This document shows positions 34,973 through 42,880 of a stretch of DNA of 64,000 bases, one piece after another. The first letter of the stretch is position 1; each line of letters starts with the position of its first letter. This stretch comes from OCS116 sp051531935 (GTDB lineage Bacteria; Pseudomonadota; Alphaproteobacteria; Rhizobiales; OSC116). The stretch spans positions 1-64,000 of the forward strand of contig JAOPTR010000009.1 in the NCBI GenBank assembly GCA_051531935.1, read 5' to 3'. Both the position numbers and the translations under genes were made by a program. The notes under the pieces are model-generated. The model worked only from the letters and a program-made list of their open reading frames with translations, had not been told where the DNA came from and did no database searches.

Positions 34973-36568
34973 TTATGCCGCTTCTGTAGTTGATGGTACG
35001 GTTTCGATATTGGCTTCTTCATCCTCAGTCATGGTGATTGTGCGATAGACGTTATACGCCATCAAACATGCACCAAGTAAGAACAGAATACCGCCTGTTG
35101 TCCGTATGACATAATAAGGGAACATGGCTGCAACCGTTTCGGCAAAGCTATATTCTAGGAAGCCTGCTGCATTGTATGTTTTCCACATAACACCTTGCAT
35201 GATGCCAGACACCCACATGGCGCTGATGTAAAATACAATACCCACTGTGGCTAACCAGAAATGTGCGTTGACCCATTTAAGGCTGTAAATTTCTTTTTTG
35301 CCCCAAAGTTTTGGTACGATGTAATAAATCATAGCAAAGGTAACCATGCCGTTCCAGCCTAGGGCTGCACTATGCACATGACCAATTGTCCAATCAGTAT
35401 AATGGCTTAAAGAGTTCACTTCTTTGATGGCCATTAACGGGCCTTCAAATGTACCCATGCCGTAGAATGCGAGTGACAAAACAAACATTTTGATAATTGG
35501 ATCGGTACGAATTTTATCCCACGCGCCTTGCAAAGTCATTAGACCGTTAATCATACCACCCCAACTTGGCATCCATAACATGATAGAGAATACCATGCCC
35601 AATGTTTGCGCCCAATCGGGTAGAGCTGTATATTGTAGATGATGCGGACCCGCCCAGATATAAAGGAAAATAAGCGACCAAAAATGCACAATAGACAAGC
35701 GATAAGAAAAGATAGGACGGTTAGCACGCTTAGGCACGAAATAATACATAATGCCCAAAAAGCCAGCTGTTAAGAAGAAGCCAACGGCATTATGACCGTA
35801 CCACCACTGGGTAAGTGCATCTTGCACTCCTGAGAATAATGAATAGCTTTTCACGCCAAAGAAGGACACTGGAACCGCCATATTGTTAACCAAATGCAAC
35901 ATAGCAACGGTAACGATAAATGCGAGATAGAACCAGTTGGCTACAAAAATATGCGGCTCTTTACGTTTGAACAATGTACCCAAGAAAACCAATAGATACG
36001 ACACCCAAACAATGGTAAGCCAAATGTCGATATACCATTCTGGCTCGGCATATTCACGCGCTTGGGTAACACCCAGAACATAAGATGTTGCCGCCAAAAC
36101 GATAAAGAATTGATAACCCCAGAATACAAACCATGCCAAATTACCCAAGGCAAGCCGCGCACTGGTTGTACGTTGCACCACATAAAAGCTAGATGCGATA
36201 AGCGCGTTACCACCAAAGGCAAAAATAACCGCCGATGTATGTAATGGACGCAAGCGACCAAAGTTCATTTCTTTGAATAAGTTTACTTGCGGAAATGCAA
36301 GCTCAGTGGCAATGATAATGCCGACAAGAAAGCCAACTATGCCCCAGCCAATGGTAGCAATAATGCCCCATCTGACCACCCCATCCATATATTGGGTTTG
36401 ATCGGCTGGCTCAGTTGTGTAATTTCGAATCCCCCAGAAGAGGAAAATTAGGCTGACCAGAACAGTGAGCCAAGAATGGAACGCAAACACCGCATCAACT
36501 GCAAACGCAGCCCCTACAAGGCCTGACATGGTTGTGAGAACCAAAAAAATGACAGAATATATACTCAT
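34973..36568 (-). CDS. ccoN: cbb3 oxidase catalytic subunit CcoN/FixN
   Basis: CcoN is the heme-copper subunit that reduces oxygen at low concentration and pumps protons. The 531-residue protein has about twelve membrane helices with heme and copper ligand histidines in LHTSAVIFAFGG, WWYGHNAVGFFLTAGFLG, IWAGPHHLQY and TIGHVHSAALGWNG. It starts the minus-strand ccoNOQP-GHIS locus. GGGGATAATT precedes the ATG, and a near-perfect FNR box is centred 64 bases upstream, so induction at low oxygen is expected. Confidence 0.98.
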   Translation of the reverse strand: MSIYSVIFLVLTTMSGLVGAAFAVDAVFAFHSWLTVLVSLIFLFWGIRNYTTEPADQTQYMDGVVRWGIIATIGWGIVGFLVGIIIATELAFPQVNLFKEMNFGRLRPLHTSAVIFAFGGNALIASSFYVVQRTTSARLALGNLAWFVFWGYQFFIVLAATSYVLGVTQAREYAEPEWYIDIWLTIVWVSYLLVFLGTLFKRKEPHIFVANWFYLAFIVTVAMLHLVNNMAVPVSFFGVKSYSLFSGVQDALTQWWYGHNAVGFFLTAGFLGIMYYFVPKRANRPIFSYRLSIVHFWSLIFLYIWAGPHHLQYTALPDWAQTLGMVFSIMLWMPSWGGMINGLMTLQGAWDKIRTDPIIKMFVLSLAFYGMGTFEGPLMAIKEVNSLSHYTDWTIGHVHSAALGWNGMVTFAMIYYIVPKLWGKKEIYSLKWVNAHFWLATVGIVFYISAMWVSGIMQGVMWKTYNAAGFLEYSFAETVAAMFPYYVIRTTGGILFLLGACLMAYNVYRTITMTEDEEANIETVPSTTEAA

Positions 36569-36625
36569 AATTATCCCCGTGATAAAGAATTTAGACTTAA
36601 TCTAAGGAATTATGAGATTTGATCT

Positions 36626-36639
36626 TTGATCTATGTCAA
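36626..36639 (-). promoter_or_regulatory. FNR box upstream of ccoN
   Basis: TTGATCTATGTCAA matches TTGAT-N4-ATCAA at nine of ten positions. Its centre is about 64 bases before the ccoN start codon, which allows a class II activator position of -41.5 with a leader of about 20 bases. The Fnr encoded next to it is the obvious regulator. Confidence 0.8.
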
Positions 36640-36702
36640 ATTTGGATGATAAACTATTGTTTATATGCAGGACTTTTTGACGCAGGGGCTTGAATTGATA
36701 AT

Positions 36703-37407
36703 TTATGCGATGGCGCGCAACGCCTGATCATCAACAATAGTGAGCATATGACCTGCATATTCACGGATAATTTGTTTTGATTTAAGGGTTGAAAAATGGC
36801 GGCTCACAGTTTCGATTGTTAGCCCTAAAAAATCGGCAATTTCTTGACGTTTAAGCGGCACTTTAAACGCTCCATTTTCGTTGAGGCCGTGATGATGGCT
36901 TGCCAATAAAATTAGAAATGACGCTATTTTTTCTTGTGCGGTTTTGCGGCCTAGCAGCAATAACCAATCATGCGCGTGACCAAGTTGTTCGTTGGTTTTG
37001 GCCATTATCGAGCGGTAAATTTCGGGGTTAGATTCTGCAAACCCGCTAATGCGACCCACTTGATAAAAGCAGATTTTTGTTTCACCAACAGATTCTGCAA
37101 AATAACGGTATTCTTGATCAACGATATTACCCAACATATCGCCTGGAAATGCCAATGAAACGATTTGTTGGCGGCCATCGTCTAACAATTTGTAGATTTT
37201 TACAATGCCTTGGGTAATTGAGCCAATATACTCATTTACATGGCCTTCAGAGAAAATAAGTTGCCCATCTTCAAATAGCTTTGTTTTAGAAAGAGCGGAA
37301 AACTCTTCTAAAGCGCAATTGTCTAACGCACTGCAAAATGAAAGATCGCGCACTGGGCAACTGTTACATTTGTCTAAATTATAGTGATTCGACATTAAAT
37401 TATTCAT
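36703..37407 (-). CDS. fnrL: Oxygen-sensing Fnr-type regulator (FnrL)
   Basis: The 234-residue Crp/Fnr protein has N-terminal cysteines Cys14, Cys17 and Cys25 in CNSCPVRDLSFC, plus a central cysteine in GETKICFYQVGR, the set needed for an oxygen-labile 4Fe-4S cluster. The C-terminal helix-turn-helix KRQEIADFLGLTIETVSRHF has the E-x2-SR recognition residues for TTGAT-N4-ATCAA. It lies just upstream of the cbb3 locus, its natural target, and has its own FNR box. ATG 37407 is chosen over the GTG at 37416 because AGGGTG is then well spaced. Confidence 0.95.
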   Translation of the reverse strand: MNNLMSNHYNLDKCNSCPVRDLSFCSALDNCALEEFSALSKTKLFEDGQLIFSEGHVNEYIGSITQGIVKIYKLLDDGRQQIVSLAFPGDMLGNIVDQEYRYFAESVGETKICFYQVGRISGFAESNPEIYRSIMAKTNEQLGHAHDWLLLLGRKTAQEKIASFLILLASHHHGLNENGAFKVPLKRQEIADFLGLTIETVSRHFSTLKSKQIIREYAGHMLTIVDDQALRAIA

Positions 37408-37451
37408 GGGACACACCCTAACTGTAGAAGTTGATTTAGCATAGGGTGGAA

Positions 37452-37465
37452 TTGATATAAATCAA
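37452..37465 (-). promoter_or_regulatory. Perfect FNR box upstream of fnrL
   Basis: TTGATATAAATCAA matches the Fnr consensus at every conserved position. It is centred about 51 bases before the fnrL start codon, so it could act at -41.5 with a very short leader or block the promoter. Either way it implies autoregulation. Confidence 0.8.
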
Positions 37466-37498
37466 ATGGTGCAATTTGCCGCAGGGTGGATAACTAGA

Positions 37499-38032
37499 TT
37501 AACCCGATATTTGCTTATACATAATTGTTGTGGCTTCAAGGTTTTTTGCGGCGGTATCGAGGGCAAACTTGGGTATTTTTCCAGCAATATTATAGCCCAA
37601 TTCGCTATAGAGCCTTTGGGCGCCATCACTGGCGGTGTCTAATACCAATAGTTTTAATTGCTTTTCTATTGCGGCTTTTTCTGCCTGTTGCATTAAGGCA
37701 TGCGCAATGCCGTTTCGGCGAAATTTTGGATGCACCAATAATTTGGCAATTTCGGCACGGTGGGGCTGGTTTGGCGGCATATCAAAATCTAACATCACAC
37801 AGCCAGCCACCTGATCGGCAGCTTTTGCTACCAGTAGAATGCGATTGCTTTGAACAAGTGCCGGATGTATCTTATCAACCCAGAATGCCCGCGCATTTGC
37901 TAGCGAAAATGGCAAAACAAAGCTTACGCTTGCGCCATCTAAAACCGCTACATGCAGCAGTTCAGTTAGCTGATTGAGGTGATTTTCAAACTTCTTTTCG
38001 CTGATTGTTTCGATGGTGTAATGAATTTTCAT
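37499..38032 (-). CDS. GNAT family N-acetyltransferase
   Basis: The 177-residue protein has the GNAT fold with the acetyl-CoA loop seen in AEIAKLLVHPKFRRNGIAHA at about residues 90-110 and the terminal LYSELGYN. The acceptor substrate is unknown. It begins six bases after the XRE-cupin regulator gene on the same strand; such regulator-acetyltransferase pairs are common and may detoxify or modify a small molecule. Confidence 0.88.
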   Translation of the reverse strand: MKIHYTIETISEKKFENHLNQLTELLHVAVLDGASVSFVLPFSLANARAFWVDKIHPALVQSNRILLVAKAADQVAGCVMLDFDMPPNQPHRAEIAKLLVHPKFRRNGIAHALMQQAEKAAIEKQLKLLVLDTASDGAQRLYSELGYNIAGKIPKFALDTAAKNLEATTIMYKQISG

Positions 38033-38038
38033 ATCGCC

Positions 38039-38593
38039 TCAAATAATGGTCAAAATATAGGTAGCCGACTGTTGGGAATTTGTTTTAAACTGGCTTGCAC
38101 CACATAATTTATAGCGCAGGCAATCACCCTTATTAAGTTGGCTGACATTGCCATCAACTACCAATTCTAACTCGCCATCAAGCATATATAAATGATGCTC
38201 CAAGCCTTGCTGCGGTGATGATGAATAACTAATTTGTTGGTTTTTGGGTAGATGGCATTCAATCATCTCTGCGCAGAGCATGGCTGCGGGTGGCGAAATC
38301 ATTTTTCGGGCAAACCCTGTTTCAAGGTCTTTCCAAACATCTATATCTTTACTGTAAATTTGGGCTGTGAATTCGGTTTCGACCAAAGACATAAGACGCG
38401 ACATGGTGATTTTATAGACTGCACATAATTTTCCAAGAACGGCCGCGGTGGCGCTAACCTCGGCATTTTCTAACCGCGATAAAGAGGCGCGGCTAATGCC
38501 TGATTTATCACTTAGTTGCGCGAGAGACCATTGCTGGTCTGTGCGTAAAATCTTTAGCTGCGCTGCTATTTTTTGATCTACTGAATTGTCCAT
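38039..38593 (-). CDS. XRE family regulator with cupin domain
   Basis: The 184-residue protein combines an N-terminal XRE helix-turn-helix, WSLAQLSDKSGISRASLSRL, with a C-terminal cupin-like barrel, QGLEHHLYMLDGELELVVDG. Such regulators sense small ligands in the cupin. A strong palindrome overlaps the start codon at 38593, consistent with tight autorepression. The frame extends to 38623, but the ATG at 38593 yields the normal N-terminus. It precedes a GNAT gene, likely co-transcribed. Confidence 0.88.
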   Translation of the reverse strand: MDNSVDQKIAAQLKILRTDQQWSLAQLSDKSGISRASLSRLENAEVSATAAVLGKLCAVYKITMSRLMSLVETEFTAQIYSKDIDVWKDLETGFARKMISPPAAMLCAEMIECHLPKNQQISYSSSPQQGLEHHLYMLDGELELVVDGNVSQLNKGDCLRYKLCGASQFKTNSQQSATYILTII

Positions 38594-38615
38594 ATATGAG
38601 ATATAATCCCATATA
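38593..38615. promoter_or_regulatory. Palindromic operator overlapping the xre start
   Basis: A 23-base near-palindrome with outer arms TATATG and CATATA and inner arms GAT and ATC pairs at nine of eleven positions. It reaches the start codon of the XRE-cupin gene. A dimeric XRE protein bound here would block both transcription and ribosome access. Confidence 0.55.
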
Positions 38616-38634
38616 AGAAACAAATCAAGTTTTT

Positions 38635-39555
38635 TTAGTTGAGTTTAATTTCACCGCTGCCTTGTTCATTGAGTTTTTGGTGCTTAAGTTTGCCGCCATA
38701 TTCAATATCACCACTGCCTTGCACTTTGGCAATAAACCAATTCACATCGCCATCGTCAATTTCAATGTCACCGCTACCTTGCACATAAAGCTCTGCATCG
38801 CCGACCATTTTTTTAACTTCAATATCACCACTGCCACGTATTGACATGCGGTGAATGCCATGAATTTCGCCAAACTCAATATCACCACTACCGCGAATGT
38901 TGGAAGTGGTGTCTGATGCTACATTGTTAATTCTTACATTGCCGCTGCCACGCAATTGTGTGGTTGCAGAGCCACCAACCGAGGCAATTTCAACATCGCC
39001 ACTACCAGATAAATTAATGCGCGCATCATTGGTGATATTACCAAAGCTTGCATTTCCGCAGCCCATCATATCAATGCTAAGTGATTCTAAATCACCAAAT
39101 TTAGCAGAGATAACACTGCTTGTAATTTTTAAATCTATATGATCTGGCGTTTGAATTTCCACCACTGGGTAATCGCTAAATTTATGGCTTGAGCCATTAT
39201 TAATGCCGACCTTTAGCTCATCGTCATCATCTGAATTGCCCCACCAGAACCACGAAAAGCCATTGCAACTTGTCGAGGAAACTTTATCGAAATTTGAAAT
39301 TTGCAAACCACCGCCAATATGATCGAAGCGCGGAGTGAATGCTTGGTTTTTATGGGTGGTTATAAAATGAATTTGTTGATCAGGAGAATTTGTATGAATG
39401 ATTTTTCCGACAAAATTTACAATACTAACCTCGCTAGATTGATATGAAAATTCTGTAGTTTCGGCTTCACCACGGAAGGAGCCTGTATAGGGATTAAGCA
39501 AATAAAGCCCCACCAATATGCCACCACCGATAAGTAGATTTTTCTTTTCAAACAT
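38635..39555 (-). CDS. DUF2807-like beta-solenoid protein with GSGD repeats
   Basis: The 306-residue protein has an N-terminal hydrophobic segment (LLIGGGILVGLYLL) that may be a signal anchor. From about residue 182 to the end seven repeats begin with GSGD, GSGN or GSGE and recur every 19 residues (one of 20), each as hydrophobic-x-GSGD-hydrophobic-x-hydrophobic. This is the pattern of the DUF2807 adhesin-head-type right-handed beta solenoid. Function is unknown; exposure on the cell surface or in the periplasm is inferred. GGGAGA precedes the ATG. A diverged relative lies at 40698-41504. Confidence 0.85.
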   Translation of the reverse strand: MFEKKNLLIGGGILVGLYLLNPYTGSFRGEAETTEFSYQSSEVSIVNFVGKIIHTNSPDQQIHFITTHKNQAFTPRFDHIGGGLQISNFDKVSSTSCNGFSWFWWGNSDDDDELKVGINNGSSHKFSDYPVVEIQTPDHIDLKITSSVISAKFGDLESLSIDMMGCGNASFGNITNDARINLSGSGDVEIASVGGSATTQLRGSGNVRINNVASDTTSNIRGSGDIEFGEIHGIHRMSIRGSGDIEVKKMVGDAELYVQGSGDIEIDDGDVNWFIAKVQGSGDIEYGGKLKHQKLNEQGSGEIKLN

Positions 39556-39607
39556 ATTGCATCTCCCAAATTGCTCACTTATTGTAAGTTTAAAATAGGA
39601 GGCTTTA

Positions 39608-40414
39608 TTGTTATTTTCAACCGATCACCAAAATTATTTTGATATGTGGGACTTGTGCACTCCTCTAAAAAAACTCCAAACCCTATCGAGCTACTTATAT
39701 TGGAGTGTTTTAAATGATCAGCCAGTGGTATTGAAAATTTATAAACCACAATCGGATGAAATGGCTTCGGTAAAATTACTTGATCATTATAATGGCCAAG
39801 GCGCTGTGAAGGTATTGAAGCATAATGACAATGCTTGCTTGTTGCAGGCCATTGGAGAAGGTTATGAGCTTGTGGAACTAACCCGCCAAGCGCAGGACGC
39901 GCTCGCAACAAAGACATTTTGTGCGGTTGTGCAGAAGCTACACCAAGCGCCGAAGGTTGATATTGGCCTCAGGCCTATCGACGAGTTTATTGAGGATTTT
40001 GACGGCTATTTAGCGAAAAAAACTGCACCCCATCGGGAAGTTGTTGAAATGATGCGCGGCATATTCATTGAACTATGCGCAAACCAACGCAATAAAACAA
40101 ACCTACATGGTGACTTGCACCATTATAATGTAATTCGTGACAATGAAGGGGGCTGGCTAGCGATAGACCCCAAAGGCCTGTGGGGGGAAGCTGAATATGA
40201 AATTGGCAGATATTTGTTAAACCCACTGCCCGAAGAAAATATAAGCGTTGATGTAGTTGAGCGACTTAAAATCATTGATACTGAGCTTGGTTATGACATG
40301 GAGCGGGTGACAAAATGGGCATGGTGCCAGGCCGTTTTGGCAAGTATTTGGGCCGATGATGATATGGATTTTGGTTCTAAAATGCTGGATGCGCTTGGGC
40401 ATCCAAGCACTTAA
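39608..40414 (+). CDS. APH(6)/hydroxyurea-kinase-like phosphotransferase
   Basis: The 268-residue protein resembles the streptomycin 6-kinase family: a nucleotide lobe with DQPVVLKIYKP, then the catalytic HGD motif in TNLHGDLHHYNVI and the metal-binding aspartate in GGWLAIDPKGLWGEAEYE. Such kinases phosphorylate streptomycin or hydroxyurea, but many chromosomal copies have other substrates, so resistance should not be assumed. A TTG start is well supported by AGGAGG six bases upstream. It lies between two related beta-rich protein genes on the opposite strand. Confidence 0.85.
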   Translation: MLFSTDHQNYFDMWDLCTPLKKLQTLSSYLYWSVLNDQPVVLKIYKPQSDEMASVKLLDHYNGQGAVKVLKHNDNACLLQAIGEGYELVELTRQAQDALATKTFCAVVQKLHQAPKVDIGLRPIDEFIEDFDGYLAKKTAPHREVVEMMRGIFIELCANQRNKTNLHGDLHHYNVIRDNEGGWLAIDPKGLWGEAEYEIGRYLLNPLPEENISVDVVERLKIIDTELGYDMERVTKWAWCQAVLASIWADDDMDFGSKMLDALGHPST

Positions 40415-40460
40415 TAGTTTGTGAGTGCGGAAGATGAGGGGAGTGCTTGAGTATAGGCCG

Positions 40461-40474
40461 GAGTGCGAGCACTC
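40461..40474. repeat. Short perfect hairpin after the phosphotransferase
   Basis: GAGTGC and GCACTC form a perfect stem with a two-base loop, about 45 bases after the phosphotransferase stop. No T run follows. It sits at the edge of the larger structured repeat and may be part of it. Confidence 0.4.
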
Positions 40475-40510
40475 ATTGGCTGTTTAAAGACAGTTAGCGC
40501 GCTTGTTAAT

Positions 40511-40680
40511 GCTCTGGAAGTTTCATCTTTTTCGTTCGGCTTCGCCTCTCTTTAGCCCCTGCGGGCGCTTAACTCCGTTAAGCTTGCTCGTCCTAACGGA
40601 CGGCCTCAGTCGGCAAGTTCGCCGAAGAGACGGCTCAACTCTTTTTCCATGTTAGGTTATTGTGTGTTTTTGGGGGCTAT
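40511..40680. repeat. Intact copy of the dispersed repeat
   Basis: The segment runs from GCTCTGGAAG through TTCGGCTTCGCCTCTCTT and GTTCGCCGAAGAGACGG to a TGTGTTTTTGGG end, the same blocks in the same order as at 65-237. The middle has inverted repeats, CTTAAC with GTTAAG and TCCGTTA with TAACGGA. It occupies the whole interval between convergent genes, contains no reading frame, and resembles a REP- or MITE-like structured repeat. Confidence 0.7.
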
Positions 40681-40697
40681 TATGAACGTGGGTAATG

Positions 40698-41504
40698 TTA
40701 GTTTTTGGTTTCGGTGCCTACAACATTATCTATCGCGATTTGGTTTTCGCCAGTGGTTTCGCTTAGTAAATTACCGTTTATTTCGGCTGCGTAAAGACGT
40801 GTATTTCCATCTGTTGCGATGATTGCATTGCCTTGAATATTTTGCAAAATGAATGTATTTCCGTCATCACCTATTGCGGTGCTTTTGAGGCTAAAATCGC
40901 CACCGATATCATCTGCAACAATCATGCTTGCACCGCGCATATCAAACTCGGCTCCATTGGCAATTTTGCCAATTACTAAACTTGAGCAATTCACATTGAT
41001 AAATTTTGCACCGCCAATATTGGCCGCAAAACCAAATGCGTTGCTGCGTCTTATATCCAGTATAATATCATGCTTTGCCGTAATTTTTACAATTGGATAG
41101 GTTTTAATATCAAAAGTTTGGCCGCCCTCTTCCGTGATGGATGCGGTTTGCAATAAATTATCTTGGTCGTGTTTAATGTCACAGGCTTCAATTGGCGCAA
41201 ATCGGCCATCAATCGTGGCAATTGTTGGTGTACCCATTTTAAATAGCGGGTAATAGCCCGCAATATCATCGGCTTTTTTATTGCTAAATTCTAATTTAAA
41301 GCCATCTTCTTCAGATGTATTTAGCTCAATGGTGCCAATGAAATTTTTAAACTCGACCTTTTCGACCAAATCACGCGTATAAACGGGGTTGCTGAGGTGG
41401 GCGTTTTGGGTAAAGACAGTCAGCCAAATATACATGCCAATTAAAACCACAGCCAATGTGCCTGTGATGATTTTTATGGAATTATTTGCGTAAAATTGTT
41501 TCAT
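40698..41504 (-). CDS. Membrane-anchored protein related to the DUF2807 neighbour
   Basis: The 268-residue protein has an N-terminal membrane helix (IKIITGTLAVVLIGMYIWLT) and a beta-rich remainder. Its region VEFKNFIGTIELNTSEEDGF aligns by eye with VSIVNFVGKIIHTNSPDQQI of the protein at 38635, and YPIVKITAKHDIILDIRRSN with YPVVEIQTPDHIDLKITSS. It lacks the GSGD repeats but shows a comparable ladder near the C-terminus. I infer distant paralogy. AGGTGAA precedes the ATG. Function is unknown. Confidence 0.72.
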   Translation of the reverse strand: MKQFYANNSIKIITGTLAVVLIGMYIWLTVFTQNAHLSNPVYTRDLVEKVEFKNFIGTIELNTSEEDGFKLEFSNKKADDIAGYYPLFKMGTPTIATIDGRFAPIEACDIKHDQDNLLQTASITEEGGQTFDIKTYPIVKITAKHDIILDIRRSNAFGFAANIGGAKFINVNCSSLVIGKIANGAEFDMRGASMIVADDIGGDFSLKSTAIGDDGNTFILQNIQGNAIIATDGNTRLYAAEINGNLLSETTGENQIAIDNVVGTETKN

Positions 41505-41592
41505 GTCGGTTCACCTGTATTTTTTCCTCAACATATAAAAAATGCCCAGCGAATGCTAGGCAAATCTTCTTATTATAAATTGTAACAATAAT

Positions 41593-42093
41593 TTACATGT
41601 CTTTAAGGCGTACAATAACGTCGATCCGCCAAACTTCTTGGCCTTCTGGTGGTGTCGGAATGCCGATAACCTGCATTTCATTGGTATCAATATCGTAAAT
41701 ATGGCCAGTATCTTCATGGTAAAAATGATGATGATTGCTGGTATTTGTATCGAAATATGTTTTGGCGCCATCCACAGCCACTTCGCGAAGCAAGCCTGCT
41801 TGTGTGAAATGATGTAATGTATTGTAAATAGTCGCCATAGAAACGGGAATTTTTGCGAAAACAGCTTCTTCATGTAAAGCTTCGGCAGTTATATGACGGC
41901 CACCTTTACCAAATAATAAATCCGACAATGCAATACGTTGGCGTGTTGGGCGCAAACCAGAACGGCGTAAATATTGCGTCACTTCTTCGCGGGACAAATC
42001 TTGCATTGGGCATTCTTTTTCAGCTTTAGCGCTGGCAATATCTGTACCTAAATTTGCTTGTAAAGTGATTGCCTCAACCTGATAATTCGACAT
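41593..42093 (-). CDS. irr: Iron response regulator Irr (Fur family)
   Basis: Irr is the Fur-type regulator of Rhizobiales that senses heme status and controls heme synthesis and iron genes. The 166-residue protein has the Fur helix-turn-helix RPTRQRIALSDLLFGKGGRH and VSMATIYNTLHHFTQAGL, and the histidine cluster SNHHHFYHEDTGHIYDID that binds heme or metal. A Cys-Pro at residues 28-29 could serve as an N-terminal heme motif. It lies upstream of a Crp/Fnr gene and near fabA-fabB-fabI, a common order in this group. Confidence 0.93.
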   Translation of the reverse strand: MSNYQVEAITLQANLGTDIASAKAEKECPMQDLSREEVTQYLRRSGLRPTRQRIALSDLLFGKGGRHITAEALHEEAVFAKIPVSMATIYNTLHHFTQAGLLREVAVDGAKTYFDTNTSNHHHFYHEDTGHIYDIDTNEMQVIGIPTPPEGQEVWRIDVIVRLKDM

Positions 42094-42242
42094 TTTTTAA
42101 TTCCAACTGTTTTACTTTGGTTTACATTTGACCCATAACTACACTGTATACATTGTTTTTGCAAATGTTTCTTAAAAAAAACTTGCCTAGTTTAGAATGG
42201 AACCCATGAATATTAAGTAAACCCGCTATTTTACTCATATTC

Positions 42243-42806
42243 CTAGCCTTTTTTGAGTTGGTAACGACCATGTGAAATTTTTGTAATTTTGTTTTTTTGG
42301 GTCAAATTGGATAGAGCCCGATATGTGGCTTCGTGCGATAAGCCAATTTTGGCGGCAAAAGATTTAATATCTGCATCTAATATGCCCTCTGACATTGCCA
42401 CCATCACACGCTTGTTGGCACTGCGGATAGATTGAATTTCTAAACGGCGGCGCAGTGTTTGGATTTGCCGTGCGAAATGAGCCGATAGAGCCAAGGAAAA
42501 TTCAGAATTTTGCTGCATTTCAGTTAAAATTTGCGTCTTATCAATTATTCTAACTTGGCTGTTTTCTACCATCACCGCATCACAGTGATATTGGTTTGAA
42601 AACAAAGCCGCCTCCGCAAATGTTTCGCCATTTTGAGCATGATGAATAATAATTTGGTCGCCATTCTCATTATATCTATGCAGTTTCACTTGGCCTTCTT
42701 GCAATACAAACATGGCATAGGTTTTGTCGCCTTGCCTAAACAGCGTATCATCCTTGCGTAATTTTTTGGTCTTAAGCGGTAAAATGTCTAAAAATGATAG
42801 CGTCAT
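42243..42806 (-). CDS. Crp/Fnr family regulator
   Basis: The 187-residue protein has a cyclic-nucleotide-type beta barrel, LFRQGDKTYAMFVLQEGQVK, a long dimer helix and a short C-terminal winged helix, DADIKSFAAKIGLSHEATYR. It lacks the cysteines of Fnr, so it does not bind an N-terminal iron-sulfur cluster. The barrel probably senses another signal. Its start lies about ten bases from a 16-base palindrome shared with the divergent gene at 42881. Confidence 0.85.
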   Translation of the reverse strand: MTLSFLDILPLKTKKLRKDDTLFRQGDKTYAMFVLQEGQVKLHRYNENGDQIIIHHAQNGETFAEAALFSNQYHCDAVMVENSQVRIIDKTQILTEMQQNSEFSLALSAHFARQIQTLRRRLEIQSIRSANKRVMVAMSEGILDADIKSFAAKIGLSHEATYRALSNLTQKNKITKISHGRYQLKKG

Positions 42807-42816
42807 GAATTGATTA

Positions 42817-42832
42817 TATGATTTGAATCATA
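42817..42832. promoter_or_regulatory. 16-base palindrome between crp-type gene and His-rich gene
   Basis: TATGATTTGAATCATA is symmetric except at its two central bases and resembles an FNR box with A and T at the ends. It is centred 18 bases before the Crp/Fnr gene and 56 bases before the gene at 42881, positions suited to autorepression and activation respectively. The adjacent regulator is the likely binder. Confidence 0.6.
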
Positions 42833-42880
42833 TTTGGCCAACCGAAAAAATGCTAATTTTTGCTTTTCTGGGAGAAACTT

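Noticed and set aside
39608..40414. Calling the kinase a streptomycin resistance gene
   Set aside because: Only fold-level motifs of the family are visible; many chromosomal relatives act on other substrates and the setting is not a resistance cassette.
42094..42242. Irr or Fur box upstream of irr
   Set aside because: TTTAGAATGGAA is present but the second half of an iron control element is not, so no site is called.
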